Shown: positions 1-9,744, counted from the stretch's first letter. The stretch: DNA of 64,000 nucleotides from Acidobacteriota bacterium (GCA_018268895.1 JAFDVP010000007.1:947570-1011569); one strand, 5' to 3'. Notes: a model not told the origin generated them from the letters alone. A program made the numbers and translations.

Positions 1-2307
1 GGAGCGATGCAGGGCGACGAAGTGCTGGTCGATGAAGCTCCGCGCGGACGTGACGGGCGCCGCTCCGGCCGCGTCGCCCGCGTCCTCACGCGCCGCAACC
101 CAACCGTCGTAGGCATCTTCCACTACGCGCGTTCGCACCGACGCAGCCCATGGGAGAACCTTCCGCTGGCCAAAGGCAACTACGTCATGCCCTTCGACGA
201 ACGCATGACGCAGCCCATCCTCATCGTAGAGGGCGACGAGGTGGTGCCTGAGTCTGCGGTCTCGCCGCATCGCGTGCTCGGCGAAGAGGCCGAGGAGCAG
301 AAGCGTAAGTGGACCGCCGAAGAGAATCCGCTTACTCCGCTCGAAGGTCTCGCCGTCGACGTCGAAATTACCGACTACCCCTCGCCTGGCCGTCCGGCGC
401 GCGGCCGCGTCATCGAGGTACTCGGACCACCGGATGCATTTGGTGTCGACGTCGAGATCGTCATCCGCAAGCACCATCTGCCGCACGTCTTTCCTGCGAA
501 CGTCCTTGCCGAAGCGGCAGACTCCGCGAAGCAGACCGTCGCGACGCTTGCGCCCGATGAGTTGGCGAAGCGTCGTGACTTCCGCGGCCTGCCTATCGTC
601 ACCATCGACGGCGAGACGGCGCGCGACTTCGACGACGCCGTCTACGTCGAGCCGCTCAAGAACGGCAACTGGCAGCTTCAGGTGCACATCGCAGACGTCA
701 GTCATTACGTGACTCCCGGAACGTCGCTCGATCTCGAGGCACGACTGCGCGCGACGTCGGTCTACTTTCCCGATCGTGCGATTCCGATGCTGCCCAACGA
801 TCTATCGAGCGGCATGTGCAGCCTGCGTCCCGATGAAGATCGACTGGTGATGAGCTGCCTCATGGAGATCGACCCGCGCGGCGAGATCGTCGGCTTCGAG
901 GTCTGCGAGGGCATCATTCGCAGCGCCCGGCGCATGACGTACACGCAGGTGCAGGCCATCCTCGACGGCGATGAGCCGACGCGCGCAGAGTTCGGTGAAC
1001 TCACGGCGGAGTTCGATCGCATGCACGACCTTGCGCTGCGCCTGAACGCCAAGCGCAAGCGTCGCGGCTCCATCGACTTCGACCTGCCCGAGCCAGTGGT
1101 GCAGTTCGACCCCGAGGGCAACATGAAGGCCATCGTCCGCTCCGAGCGCGGGTGGTCGAACCGGCTGATCGAAGAGTTCATGCTCTCAGCCAACGAGTGC
1201 GTCGCGCACTGGATTGAAGCGCAGGGAATTCCGGGTATCTACCGTATCCATGAGACGCCGGATCCGAAGCGCATCGTCGAGTTCGAGGAGACCGCCGCGC
1301 AGTTTGGCTACACGCTCGGTTTCTCAAGTCTGTCCGTCAAGCGCGTGCAGACGAAGGGCGGCCGTCGCGATGCGCGAGGTTCCGGCAGGGCAGCGCAGAC
1401 GCACGAGGTCCCCGACGCGATTCCTGTCACGCCGCAGATGTATCAGCGGCTGACGGCGAAGATTCAGGGCAAGCCCGAGGAACGCATCCTCTCGTACCTG
1501 ATGCTGCGCTCGCTCAAGCAGGCGCGTTACAGCGAGGCGAACGCCGGACACTTCGCGCTGGCCTCGCCCAGCTACACGCACTTCACCTCGCCGATCCGCC
1601 GCTATCCCGACCTGATCGTTCATCGCCTGCTGCGCTCGCTGCTTCGCGCAGGCGCGAAGCAGCAGGGATTTCCGATCCTCAGCACCGAGCCGCAGCCCTG
1701 GGGAGAGAAGGCCAGCCATGGACGTCCGGGTGCCCCATCCTTCGCGCAGCGAAGGGTGGGAGAGCAGGACGCTCAAGGCCCGCTGCCGGAAGACGAGCTC
1801 AACGCGATGGCCGCCGAATCGAGCCAGGCCGAGCGCCGCGCCGACGACGCCGAGCGCGAGTTGATCGAGTGGAAGAAGATCCGCTTCATGCAGGACCGCG
1901 TGGGCGAGGACTTCAAGGGCATCATCCTCTCGTGCACGAAGTACGGCTTCTTCGTGGAGCTCGACGATATCTTCATCGAGGGCATGGTGCCGATCGCCAG
2001 CCTCGAGGACGACCGCTACTTCTTCCGCGATACCGATCGCACGATCGTCGGCGGCCGCAACGGGCGCGTCTTCAAGATCGGTCAGCACGTCCACGTTCTG
2101 CTCGACCGCATCGACCGCCAGGCACGGCGGCTTCAGTTCGCGCTGATGCCCGAGGAGTACGCGAACGCAGCCGCGCCACGTTCGCTGCGCCAGTCCAAGA
2201 AAGAAAAGGACGCAGCGCATACAAGCCCCGACCGCTCCGGCAAACCGAAGAAGGGGAAGGCGAAAAACCGCGTTCGCAACAAGAAGGCGAAGGGAAAACG
2301 CCGCTAG
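1..2307 (+). CDS. rnr: Ribonuclease R, 5' end outside the window
   Basis: 3'-to-5' exoribonuclease that degrades structured RNA. The frame is open from base 1; the first ATG (base 7) is not the real start because cold-shock-type domains already begin there and E. coli RNase R is about 810 residues against 766 here. Counting from base 7, the RNB catalytic domain starts near residue 195 with the Mg-binding motif GETARDFDDAV and includes the HFTSPIRRYPDL motif. An S1 domain follows at about 628-712 (KGIILSCTKYGFFVEL). The tail is Lys/Arg-rich, as in RNase R. Between RNB and S1 lies a poorly conserved insert carrying a hairpin repeat (1726-1760). Family call is firm; only the N-terminus is missing. 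Confidence 0.95.
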   Translation, partial: GAMQGDEVLVDEAPRGRDGRRSGRVARVLTRRNPTVVGIFHYARSHRRSPWENLPLAKGNYVMPFDERMTQPILIVEGDEVVPESAVSPHRVLGEEAEEQKRKWTAEENPLTPLEGLAVDVEITDYPSPGRPARGRVIEVLGPPDAFGVDVEIVIRKHHLPHVFPANVLAEAADSAKQTVATLAPDELAKRRDFRGLPIVTIDGETARDFDDAVYVEPLKNGNWQLQVHIADVSHYVTPGTSLDLEARLRATSVYFPDRAIPMLPNDLSSGMCSLRPDEDRLVMSCLMEIDPRGEIVGFEVCEGIIRSARRMTYTQVQAILDGDEPTRAEFGELTAEFDRMHDLALRLNAKRKRRGSIDFDLPEPVVQFDPEGNMKAIVRSERGWSNRLIEEFMLSANECVAHWIEAQGIPGIYRIHETPDPKRIVEFEETAAQFGYTLGFSSLSVKRVQTKGGRRDARGSGRAAQTHEVPDAIPVTPQMYQRLTAKIQGKPEERILSYLMLRSLKQARYSEANAGHFALASPSYTHFTSPIRRYPDLIVHRLLRSLLRAGAKQQGFPILSTEPQPWGEKASHGRPGAPSFAQRRVGEQDAQGPLPEDELNAMAAESSQAERRADDAERELIEWKKIRFMQDRVGEDFKGIILSCTKYGFFVELDDIFIEGMVPIASLEDDRYFFRDTDRTIVGGRNGRVFKIGQHVHVLLDRIDRQARRLQFALMPEEYANAAAPRSLRQSKKEKDAAHTSPDRSGKPKKGKAKNRVRNKKAKGKRR
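1726..1760. repeat. Hairpin repeat element inside rnr
   Basis: The arms CCCATCCTTCGC and GCGAAGGGTGGG flank a GCA loop, giving a 12-bp stem with one G-T pair. It is read in frame as a short insert between the RNB and S1 domains. A relative with the same outer arms (CCCATCTT / AAGGTGGG) lies inside the M1-like gene at 36372-36430, which suggests a dispersed palindromic repeat family. Confidence 0.6.
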
Positions 2308-3512
2308 AGCTGTAGCCGCAACTTCCAGCGCGTGAATAGCGCCGCAATTGCAACCATGACCGCCGTAAAGATCGTTGCGCGGATGACGCCGGGGATCCCC
2401 CAGGCAAAGTGGTTCTGAAACCAGGTGATGCCCAGTGCTCCGACGACGAAGTACCAGAGATCGGGCAACAGGTAGGTGAGCAGCGTGTTGGCTCCCGGCG
2501 CGTGCGTAAAGGCGGCCCAGCGTGTGCGGCGCTTTACGTCGCAGATCCAGTAGAGCAAGGTGAAGATCAGCACGAAGCAGCCGACGCTGTAGAGGCACCA
2601 CGTCGGCGTTGCGCGGTTCTTCGAGATGCCGAGCGGAGTCAGCAGCCAGCCCGCGAGCAGCGTGGCAGCGGCGAAGGGAAGCGCAAGCTTCGCCTTGTCG
2701 GAGAACGAGGGCCAGCGCGTGCTGTGCGGGCCGACGAAGATGATCGAGGTCGCTACGCCAGCCATCGCGAGCGAAGCAGATGATCCATTGCCAAGAGGCC
2801 ATGTGTAGATGGACATGTGCGAAGGAAAGGTGATCCACCTTGCCGTACATGCGGCACAGAATGCAGTGAGCAGGACAAACCATGTCAGGGAGGCCCATCG
2901 CCACCGGCGAGTCGGCACATACAGCAGGCAGACGCAGAAGTAAGCGAACGCCAGTAGACCGAGGATCTCCGGGTACGCCGTTCTGATCCATGCCACGTTG
3001 CCGTCCCTTGTGGTGCGGCGGAAGACCGCGAACATGACGATGACGACGGCCAGCCCTGTGTAGCGCAGGATGGTGAAGAGGCGCTGATACTTCTCCGTCC
3101 GCGGATACACCATGAGGAAGAGCATCGCGCCGAGCAGCGCAACAATGGCCCATACCCTTGTGCCGATGTGCATCAATGCGGGATCGCCTGCGCTGGCGTT
3201 GGTGAGGATGAGGCCAAGCACCAGCAGCGACGCGGACCGCAGGAGAATGTGAAACCACATGCGCAGCACGGAGGGGTCTTTGCGCAGCCTCTGCTCCGTC
3301 GCCAGCGGGATGGCCATGCCGAGGATGAAGAGGAAGGCGGGGAAGACCATGTCGACGTAGGTCATGGCGTCGACGCGCGTCGGCGCGTGATAGGTCCACC
3401 AGGGCAGGCCCTTGATCGATGCAAGATCGTTGACGAAGATCATGACGATCATCGTGAGGCCGCGAAAGACGTCGATCGAGGCGACGCGCGGCGCCTGCGC
3501 GGTGGTTGTCAT
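2304..3512 (-). CDS. NagX-like integral membrane acyltransferase-fold protein (COG4299/DUF5009)
   Basis: Predicted inner-membrane protein of about 402 residues with roughly ten hydrophobic segments, related to NagX and heparan-alpha-glucosaminide N-acetyltransferase. The N-terminal signature SIDVFRGLTMIVMIFVND is typical. The start is the ATG at 3512, which shares one base with the TAA stop of the upstream GH18 gene (TAATG), so translation is probably coupled. A longer frame to 3644 would run back into the GH18 gene and has no merit. Coupling to a chitinase-family gene suggests a role with GlcNAc-type sugars, but the reaction is not known from sequence. A second homologue lies at 24428-25552. 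Confidence 0.85.
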   Translation of the reverse strand: MTTTAQAPRVASIDVFRGLTMIVMIFVNDLASIKGLPWWTYHAPTRVDAMTYVDMVFPAFLFILGMAIPLATEQRLRKDPSVLRMWFHILLRSASLLVLGLILTNASAGDPALMHIGTRVWAIVALLGAMLFLMVYPRTEKYQRLFTILRYTGLAVVIVMFAVFRRTTRDGNVAWIRTAYPEILGLLAFAYFCVCLLYVPTRRWRWASLTWFVLLTAFCAACTARWITFPSHMSIYTWPLGNGSSASLAMAGVATSIIFVGPHSTRWPSFSDKAKLALPFAAATLLAGWLLTPLGISKNRATPTWCLYSVGCFVLIFTLLYWICDVKRRTRWAAFTHAPGANTLLTYLLPDLWYFVVGALGITWFQNHFAWGIPGVIRATIFTAVMVAIAALFTRWKLRLQL

Positions 3513-4684
3513 TAGTCCGCGCCTCCGTATGTGGCTTTGGAAGTGAGCCCGGCATGGACGGCGTCGAGCAGGATGCCGGTCGTGTCGTTGAAGTACTCCC
3601 AGAACATGATGCCGCCCAGCTTCTGCTCGGTTACGTACTGGCATTTACCGGCAAGCGACTGGGGGTCCTCGTAGGTGACGAACACCTTTGTCTGCGGGTT
3701 GTAGAGATACGGCACTCCTGCCTCTGCATCCCAATAACGGGAGAAGCCCGTCGCCAGAAGATCCGGAAGCTGCGGGTACGAGAAGTGGACACCCTTGGCC
3801 GCTTTGCCTGGCTGGAACAGACCATGGTTCACGTCCGGGACCTCGCCCCAGCTTCTTCCGTAGAAGGGAACGCCGAGGACGATCTTACGTGGGGAGACCC
3901 CGGCCTGAATATACAGTTTAACCGCTCCATCGGCCGAGCCGCGCTTCGGGTCTGCCGCGTTGTGAAACAGCGGAGCGTCGTGTCCCGTGGCCGGGCCGCC
4001 GACGTAGAAGTCGTAGGTCATCAGGTTGATGGTGTCCACGTAGCGTTGCACCTTGTCCATCTCGGTGTTGTCTAGAAACTTTGCGGACGCTCCGGTCGCG
4101 ATGGAGGTCAGCAGTGTTCTGTGCAGGCGCGACTGCTCCCGGTCGAAGCGCTGGCGCAGTTCGGCCAGCAGCAGCGTGAAGTTGTGCTTGTCTTCAGGGC
4201 GAAAGACGTTGCCGTTGCCTACCTGTCCGGGGTACTCCCAGTCGATGTCGAGGCCGTCGAGCTTGTAGCGCTCGACGAAGCGCACCGCGCTCTCGATGAA
4301 GCGTGCGCGCGACTGGCGGGTGAGCGCGGCGTCGGAGAAGCCGCCCGACCATGTCCATCCGCCGACCGAGACGAGAACCTTCAGTGATGGGTTGTTGCGC
4401 TTTAGTGCGTTCAGGATGGCGAAGTTTTCTTCGTCATGGGAGAAGCCAGGGACGATCTCCCCGCCCTTGATGTTGGCGAAGGCGTAGTTGATGCGCGTCA
4501 GTTTGCCGCCCGCGACTTCAGCCGGCGCCAGCACGCGATCCTGTGGAAAGACGTAGCCGATGATCTCTTTTTTCTCAGCAGCGGAGGCATGGAGACTGGA
4601 CGCGCCGAAGACCGCGGCGGCAAACGCCATACGGGCTGCACCGCGCAACAGCGGCAGAGTGAATTTTCCTGCAATAAAGCTCAT
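3512..4684 (-). CDS. Secreted glycoside hydrolase family 18 (chitinase-like)
   Basis: 390 residues. An N-terminal signal peptide (hydrophobic stretch ending near ASSLHASA) indicates export. The GH18 barrel carries the complete DxxDxDxE catalytic motif at 143-150 (DGLDIDWE), with Glu150 as proton donor. It also has the SVGGW strand near 106 and the NLMTYDFY strand. Known family activity is hydrolysis of beta-1,4-GlcNAc links (chitin, chitodextrins) with retention; some members act on peptidoglycan or N-glycans, so substrate is inferred. It is the first gene of a two-gene minus-strand operon with the NagX-like gene. Confidence 0.92.
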   Translation of the reverse strand: MSFIAGKFTLPLLRGAARMAFAAAVFGASSLHASAAEKKEIIGYVFPQDRVLAPAEVAGGKLTRINYAFANIKGGEIVPGFSHDEENFAILNALKRNNPSLKVLVSVGGWTWSGGFSDAALTRQSRARFIESAVRFVERYKLDGLDIDWEYPGQVGNGNVFRPEDKHNFTLLLAELRQRFDREQSRLHRTLLTSIATGASAKFLDNTEMDKVQRYVDTINLMTYDFYVGGPATGHDAPLFHNAADPKRGSADGAVKLYIQAGVSPRKIVLGVPFYGRSWGEVPDVNHGLFQPGKAAKGVHFSYPQLPDLLATGFSRYWDAEAGVPYLYNPQTKVFVTYEDPQSLAGKCQYVTEQKLGGIMFWEYFNDTTGILLDAVHAGLTSKATYGGAD

Positions 4685-4828
4685 GATGGCTATGAGGCTA
4701 ACCGATCCGGAGAGATTTTCGTAAGGCGGAGGGCCGTTGCGCGAGAGGAGTAATCCCGGTAAACTTACAGATGCAAATCAAGGAGTTTCCGGACGGGCGG
4801 GTGGCCCTCCGACGACTCCCAAAGCAAT

Positions 4829-4904
<76 letters not shown>

Positions 4905-4933
4905 TTCCTCCTTTAGTGGCAAACCTTTCAGAA

Positions 4934-5971
4934 TCAGTGACGTGCGCTTGCCGATGGCCGCAGATACCTGGCGTATTGGTTCATGTAAGGCGCCACATCT
5001 TCGTACTGATCGACGGCGATGAAGTTCACGCCGGCTGCGATCGCGGCCTTCCAGCGCGGGATGACAGCGTTCATGGAGCCGAAGTTGTAGTCGCTGCCCC
5101 ATCCCTGGTTCTTCGCAGGGTCGAAGCCGTCGAGTGTGTAGAAGCGAATCCAGAAGCCTTGTTTATGGGCGTGGTCAACCAGCGCACGAAGACGTTTGTT
5201 GTCAGTGTCGGTCCAGTCGCCGGCGCGGCTCGCCCCGCCCTCTTCGACGACGTACCAGGAGTTGTTCCACCAGCGGCGGTAGGTGGTCGGGTGCTCGGTC
5301 AGAAGCTCTTCAGGAGGAATCGTCGCCTGACGATGGTGCAGTTGTTCGGGTGAGTCGGCCGCGATCTTGCTGGCGTGGGCCGAGCCGAAGAGGCGCAGCT
5401 TCGCGCCGACCGGAACATCGTTGTAGAAGACCTTCTCCTGCTCGTCGGAGTCCTCGGTGATGGCGAGAATGGGTCGCCGCTCGATGGGCGTGAGCACGCT
5501 GGGGTCGGCGGTCTTCTTCGCCGTCGAGAGCCAGGGCTCGTACTCGCCCAGCAACTGCCATACGGTCCTGAGAAGCTCCGGCTGGTTGGTTTTGAAGTCG
5601 AAGTGGAGCACGATGAGCGGCCACTGCTCTGTCTTGTGCTCGGCGAGAGCCTTTTCGACGATGGGCTTAACCTGGTCGAAGAAGTATGCGCGGAGCGTCG
5701 GCTCAGTGCCTACAGGCTTGTCGGTGTGCGTGACGACGACGCGGCCTTTGTGCGTCGTTGGGTCTACATACCAGGCGAGGTCCTGCTCGATAGAAACGGG
5801 AAAGCCGGAGTTGAGGGCTCGCTGCACGTGGTCGCCGGGGTAGCAGTTGTGCGCATCCAGGATAGGTTGATTGTGATTCAGGAAATTGAGGTCGGCCTTC
5901 TGCGCGCGGACTGCTGGTGTGGCGATGAGTAGTGTGAGAAAGAGCGCAGTATGAAGCCGGGAACGAAGCAT
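4934..5971 (-). CDS. Secreted PLC-like phosphodiesterase superfamily protein
   Basis: 345 residues from the ATG at 5971, chosen because GAGGAGAA lies 8 nt upstream; a frame to 6031 lacks such a site. A signal peptide (LHTALFLTLLIATPAVRAQ) precedes the mature protein. The segments DAHNCYPG, SIEQDLAWYVD and VVVTHTD resemble the His-Asn / Glu-x-Asp / His metal and catalytic signatures of the glycerophosphodiesterase and PI-PLC TIM-barrel superfamily, especially the AIM6-like branch. The N-terminal half is best conserved; the actual ester it cleaves cannot be told. It lies convergent to nothing and is monocistronic, 29 bp downstream of tRNA-Thr on the other strand. Confidence 0.7.
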   Translation of the reverse strand: MLRSRLHTALFLTLLIATPAVRAQKADLNFLNHNQPILDAHNCYPGDHVQRALNSGFPVSIEQDLAWYVDPTTHKGRVVVTHTDKPVGTEPTLRAYFFDQVKPIVEKALAEHKTEQWPLIVLHFDFKTNQPELLRTVWQLLGEYEPWLSTAKKTADPSVLTPIERRPILAITEDSDEQEKVFYNDVPVGAKLRLFGSAHASKIAADSPEQLHHRQATIPPEELLTEHPTTYRRWWNNSWYVVEEGGASRAGDWTDTDNKRLRALVDHAHKQGFWIRFYTLDGFDPAKNQGWGSDYNFGSMNAVIPRWKAAIAAGVNFIAVDQYEDVAPYMNQYARYLRPSASARH

Positions 5972-6166
5972 CGGTGTAGTTCTCCTCGGCAAAGTTATAG
6001 AGAATGAGGCCGTCGATGGCAAGGGCGTCACGGTGTTGAGTAGGAGAATGCGTGGGGAACCCGATTTGGTACAGGTTATCCACGGAAATTTAATGCGGTG
6101 GGCCGTAAAAGGCTTGATTGGCGCGGCTTCTTCACCGCATACTCCAAATAGATTTCAGCCTCTGCT

Positions 6167-7129
6167 ATGAAAGACGGTTACCTGCGAGACGCCAACGTGA
6201 CCCGATATAGCCGTCAAGACGCGCTTCGTATCCTGCACCTGCATACGCGACAGATATCGTCGTGGGAGCGGGCAGGGCTGATCTCCCCTGCTGAACAATA
6301 CACGTTTGAAGATCTGGGACAGCTTCGGACGCTGCGCGATCTGCAATCGAGCGCGGCCAAGGCACGGACGCGGATTACCGCGGAGAGTATTCGCGCCTCC
6401 GTCGAGGCAATGCAGCGCGCCGCCGGTTTGCGCAATCCGCTGTTGGAAGCCTCTGCGGTACGGCGCGGTTCACGGTTGACGTTTCGCCATCACGGCGCGC
6501 TGGTCGATCCGCTGACGCAGCAGCTTGCCTTCGACTTCGATTCATTGTCAGGGCAGCGGCTGGAGATCGTTCATGCCAGCGAGCAGAAGACCGCGACTCC
6601 TTCGCAGCGGGCGGCGGACCTGCAGGAGATGTTTCTGCGTGCTGTCCAGATGGAAGAGGACCCGGCGACGATCTCACACGCTATCGAGCTCTACGAGGTG
6701 ATTCTTTCCGTTCAGCCGGAACATGCTCCGGCGTTGATCAATCTGGGCACAATCCACTACAACCTGCGGCAGTTTGCGAAGGCTGAGAGACTCTATCGCC
6801 GTGCGACGAGCGCCGATCCGGAGTACGCTCTGGCCTTCTTCGATCTTGGTAACGTGCTGGACGAGATGCAGCAGCTTAACGAGGCGATCGTGGCATATCA
6901 GAAAGCGGTTGCGTTGGTCCCGCAGTATGCCGATGCACACTACAACCTTGCCTTGGCCTACGAACGGCAGGGGCATCGACGCCGGGCGCTTCGCCACTGG
7001 CTGACGTATGTGCGTCTCGATCCTGTGGGTCCGTGGGCCAGCCATGCGCGCGATCAGGCGCGGAAGATCATGAAGGCCGAGAAGCTTTCCATCGTGAGCC
7101 GGCGGGGACGGCTGGTTCGCGCCGGCTGA
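6167..7129 (+). CDS. MerR-type helix-turn-helix protein with TPR repeats
   Basis: 320 residues. Residues about 8-75 (YSRQDALRILHLHTRQISSWERAGL, given here only to mark the start) read as a MerR-like winged helix, where the Trp-Glu-Arg-Ala-Gly-Leu turn is typical. A linker follows to about residue 140. Residues 165-300 form three to four TPR units with the usual alternation (APALINLGTIHYNLRQF, AEYALAFFDLGNVLDEM-like, YADAHYNLALAYERQG). The fusion implies DNA binding modulated by protein contact rather than by a small ligand. It has no signal peptide. Target genes are unknown; the convergent acyl-CoA dehydrogenase ends 6 bp away. Confidence 0.75.
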   Translation: MKDGYLRDANVTRYSRQDALRILHLHTRQISSWERAGLISPAEQYTFEDLGQLRTLRDLQSSAAKARTRITAESIRASVEAMQRAAGLRNPLLEASAVRRGSRLTFRHHGALVDPLTQQLAFDFDSLSGQRLEIVHASEQKTATPSQRAADLQEMFLRAVQMEEDPATISHAIELYEVILSVQPEHAPALINLGTIHYNLRQFAKAERLYRRATSADPEYALAFFDLGNVLDEMQQLNEAIVAYQKAVALVPQYADAHYNLALAYERQGHRRRALRHWLTYVRLDPVGPWASHARDQARKIMKAEKLSIVSRRGRLVRAG

Positions 7130-7135
7130 ACGGCG

Positions 7136-8290
7136 CTACAGAGTCAGCTTTGCGATCGTTGCCAATTGCATGAAGCTGGTGCCTTCGTAGATTTTCCCGA
7201 TCTTGGCGTCGCGATAGAGCTTTTCCACCGGGTAATCCTTCACAAAACCCGATCCTCCGTAAACCTCTACTGCAAGCGATGCGACGCGCTCAGCGACCTG
7301 CGAGGCGAAGTACTTGCACATGGCTGCTTCCTTGAGAAACTCCTGCTTCGCATCTTTCAACCGTGCGGCGTTATAGACGAGCAGGCGCGCGGCTTCGATG
7401 TCGGTTGCCATTTCAGCGAGTTGGAACTGCATGGCCTGGAAATCGACGATCGGTTTACCGAACTGCTTGCGCTCTTTGGCCCAGCGAACAGCGTGGCCCC
7501 AGGCTCCTTGCGCAAGGCCCAGCATTTGCGCGCCGATCCCGATGCGGCCTTCGTTCAGCGTCTCGATGGCAATTTTGTAGCCTTTGCCAGGTTCTCCCAG
7601 GACCTGCGAGGCGGGAATAAGGCAGTCGCGGAATATCAGTTCGCATGTGCTCGATGCGCGTATGCCCAGCTTGTCTTCCTTTTTGCCGAGCGAGAAGCCG
7701 GGCGTGTCCTTCTCGACGAGAAAGGCTGTGATGCCTTTGTAGCCGGCAGAGCGATCGATGGTCGCGAAGACAATGAAGAGACCAGCCTCTTTCGCGTTGG
7801 TGATCCAGAGCTTCTGTCCATTGAGAACGTAGTTGCCGCCCTGTTTTACGGCGCGTGTTTCAAGGGCGAATGCGTCAGAGCCGGAGCTGGCCTCGCTGAG
7901 CGCATAGGCGCCGATCGTGTTCGAGGCCAGCATCGACAGGTATTTTTTCTTCTGATCTTCATTTGCCCATCGAGCGAGGGCGTTAATGCAAAGCGTGTTC
8001 TGCACGTCGACGAGCACGCCTACGGCGGGGTCGACGGTCGAGATCTCCTCAACGGCGAGGATTGCTTCAAAGAACGTTCCTCCCGCGCCGCCGTATTGTT
8101 CGGGAATTTCGATTCCCATCAGGCCCAGCGAGAAGAGCTGCCGGAGCAACTCCGCGTTCATCTGCTGCGACTCGTCCATCCGACGGACGAGAGGTGCAAT
8201 TTCCCTGGTGGCGAAGTCGCGCACTGTATCGCGAAACATCCGCTCATCTTCACTCACTTGTGTGAGCGCGGACCGATGTTGCTCGTGCAT
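7136..8290 (-). CDS. Acyl-CoA dehydrogenase
   Basis: 384 residues from ATG 8290, preferred because GGAG lies 8 nt upstream; the ATG at 8338 has no such site. FAD-dependent oxidation of acyl-CoA to 2-enoyl-CoA in beta-oxidation or branched-chain amino acid breakdown. Visible family features are YALSEASSGSDA (FAD/substrate signature), YVLNGQKLWITNA, and the catalytic-base loop KIYEGTSFMQ with Glu at about 369. Length is standard for the family. Similarity to short/branched-chain enzymes is an impression only. It stands alone between a TPR protein and an MFS gene, so the pathway is not defined by context. Confidence 0.92.
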   Translation of the reverse strand: MHEQHRSALTQVSEDERMFRDTVRDFATREIAPLVRRMDESQQMNAELLRQLFSLGLMGIEIPEQYGGAGGTFFEAILAVEEISTVDPAVGVLVDVQNTLCINALARWANEDQKKKYLSMLASNTIGAYALSEASSGSDAFALETRAVKQGGNYVLNGQKLWITNAKEAGLFIVFATIDRSAGYKGITAFLVEKDTPGFSLGKKEDKLGIRASSTCELIFRDCLIPASQVLGEPGKGYKIAIETLNEGRIGIGAQMLGLAQGAWGHAVRWAKERKQFGKPIVDFQAMQFQLAEMATDIEAARLLVYNAARLKDAKQEFLKEAAMCKYFASQVAERVASLAVEVYGGSGFVKDYPVEKLYRDAKIGKIYEGTSFMQLATIAKLTL

Positions 8291-8417
8291 CCGTTGCTCC
8301 AATCTCCAATCAAACCGCGAAAGAAGCGAGTCTAGCATCCGGCGCGGGCCGAGTGAATAGAGTTCTAACGACGTAGCGGAGTGAAGGTTCTACACTGGTA
8401 TTGCACATCGTGAACGA

Positions 8418-9656
8418 ATGACGAAGAAATCCCATACAGCTCCGAGAGCGCCGCTGCCCTTTCTGGGGCTGGCCTGCGCCGTCGGCGTCTCGACGATGTA
8501 CTACAACCAGCCGCTGCTGGAGGAGATTGGCCGGACATACGGGGCTGCCGCAGGGCAGACCGGTTTCATCGCGGTAGCAACTCAGGTTGGCTATGCGATC
8601 GGGCTGCTGTGCTTTGTTCCACTGGGCGACGTGCTGGAGCGGCGTTCGCTGATGATGCGGATGTACGCTGCGGTGGCTATTGCGCTGCTGCTCGTCGCGG
8701 CAGCTCCTTCCCTGGCGTGGATGATTGCCGGATCGGTGGTGATTGGCGCGTTCTCCTCTGTAACCCACGTGGCGCTGCCAATTGCGCCGGACCTGGTGAG
8801 TCATGACCAGCGAGGCCGCGCCATCGGCACAGTGATGACTGGCTTGCTGCTTGGCATCCTGCTGGCGCGCACGTTTGCAGGCTGGGTCAGCCACATTCAT
8901 GGCTGGAGATACGTCTTTGTGGTTGCGGCCGTGATGAACGCTGTTTTTGTTCCGCTGTTATGGCGCATCATGCCGAAGCTTCCACCAAAACAGGACCTGA
9001 AGTATGGCGACGCGATGCGCTCGTTGTGGACGCTCTACCGCACCCAGCCGCTGCTTCGTGAGTCGGGTCACGTCGGAGCACTGGTGTTTGCCTCGTTCAG
9101 CTGCTTCTGGACGACACTGGCATTTTTGCTGAAGAGTCACTACCACCTGGGGGCCGGAGTTGCGGGAACCTTCGGACTGGTAGGAGCGGCAGGCGCGCTG
9201 GTTGCTCCCTTGGCGGGGCGGCTATCCGACAAGCATGGCTCGCGCTGGGTGCTGTCCGTGGGCATGATCGTGCTGACGGTCTCGTACCTCTTTCTCTGGG
9301 GGCAGGAGCTCATGCACGTCTCGACGGGATGGCATCTGGTCGCGCTGTCGGTTGGAGTCGTCGCATTGGATATCGGCGCCCAGATGTGTCAGCTTGCGAA
9401 CCAGACCCGCATCTTCGGACTGGATCCATCGGCGCGCAGCCGGCTGAATACGGTCTATATGACGGTGTACTTCATCGGCGCAGCGATCGGTTCGGCTTTG
9501 GCGACCCTGGCCTGGGTCCACTGGCAGTGGAATGGAGTGTGTGGCCTGGCGATCTGCCTGATGCTGCTTGCGGGAGTTCGTCATGCCATGGGCCGGCGCG
9601 ATGCTTCTGAGGATCACTGCCATCACACCAGAGAAGACGAATTGATGGAAGCCTGA
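8418..9656 (+). CDS. MFS transporter
   Basis: 412 residues with about twelve hydrophobic helices, typical of a drug/metabolite proton antiporter of the major facilitator superfamily. The loop between helices 2 and 3 contains GDVLERRSLMM, a variant of the MFS motif A; its repeat in the second half is GRLSDKHGSRWVL. The N-terminal NQPLLEEIG after helix 1 resembles YnfM-like and arabinose-efflux-type permeases. The His-rich tail after the last helix is unusual but short. Substrate unknown. Start ATG 8418 has only a weak Shine-Dalgarno sequence. Confidence 0.88.
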   Translation: MTKKSHTAPRAPLPFLGLACAVGVSTMYYNQPLLEEIGRTYGAAAGQTGFIAVATQVGYAIGLLCFVPLGDVLERRSLMMRMYAAVAIALLLVAAAPSLAWMIAGSVVIGAFSSVTHVALPIAPDLVSHDQRGRAIGTVMTGLLLGILLARTFAGWVSHIHGWRYVFVVAAVMNAVFVPLLWRIMPKLPPKQDLKYGDAMRSLWTLYRTQPLLRESGHVGALVFASFSCFWTTLAFLLKSHYHLGAGVAGTFGLVGAAGALVAPLAGRLSDKHGSRWVLSVGMIVLTVSYLFLWGQELMHVSTGWHLVALSVGVVALDIGAQMCQLANQTRIFGLDPSARSRLNTVYMTVYFIGAAIGSALATLAWVHWQWNGVCGLAICLMLLAGVRHAMGRRDASEDHCHHTREDELMEA

Positions 9657-9667
9657 CGGGCAGCGTG

Positions 9668-9744
9668 TGGTAGGCGAGGCAGGGATCGAACCTGCAACCC
9701 CGAGCTTAGAAGGCTCGTGCTCTATCCGATTGAGCTACTCGCCC
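9668..9744 (-). tRNA. tRNA-Arg (TCT)
   Basis: On the minus strand GGGCGAG pairs with CTCGCCT (one G-T), the D arm is GCTC/GAGC, the anticodon stem CGAGC/GCTCG holds loop CTTCTAA (anticodon TCT), and the T arm contains GGTTCGATCC. Discriminator A and CCA are encoded. Confidence 0.97.

Noticed and set aside
1324..3555. 743-codon open frame on the minus strand
   Set aside because: Antisense to rnr and frame-shifted against the NagX-like gene; Arg/His/Ala-rich with no domain. A shadow of high-GC coding sequence.
7166..8335. 389-codon plus-strand frame
   Set aside because: Exactly antisense to the acyl-CoA dehydrogenase, whose protein motifs are unambiguous.
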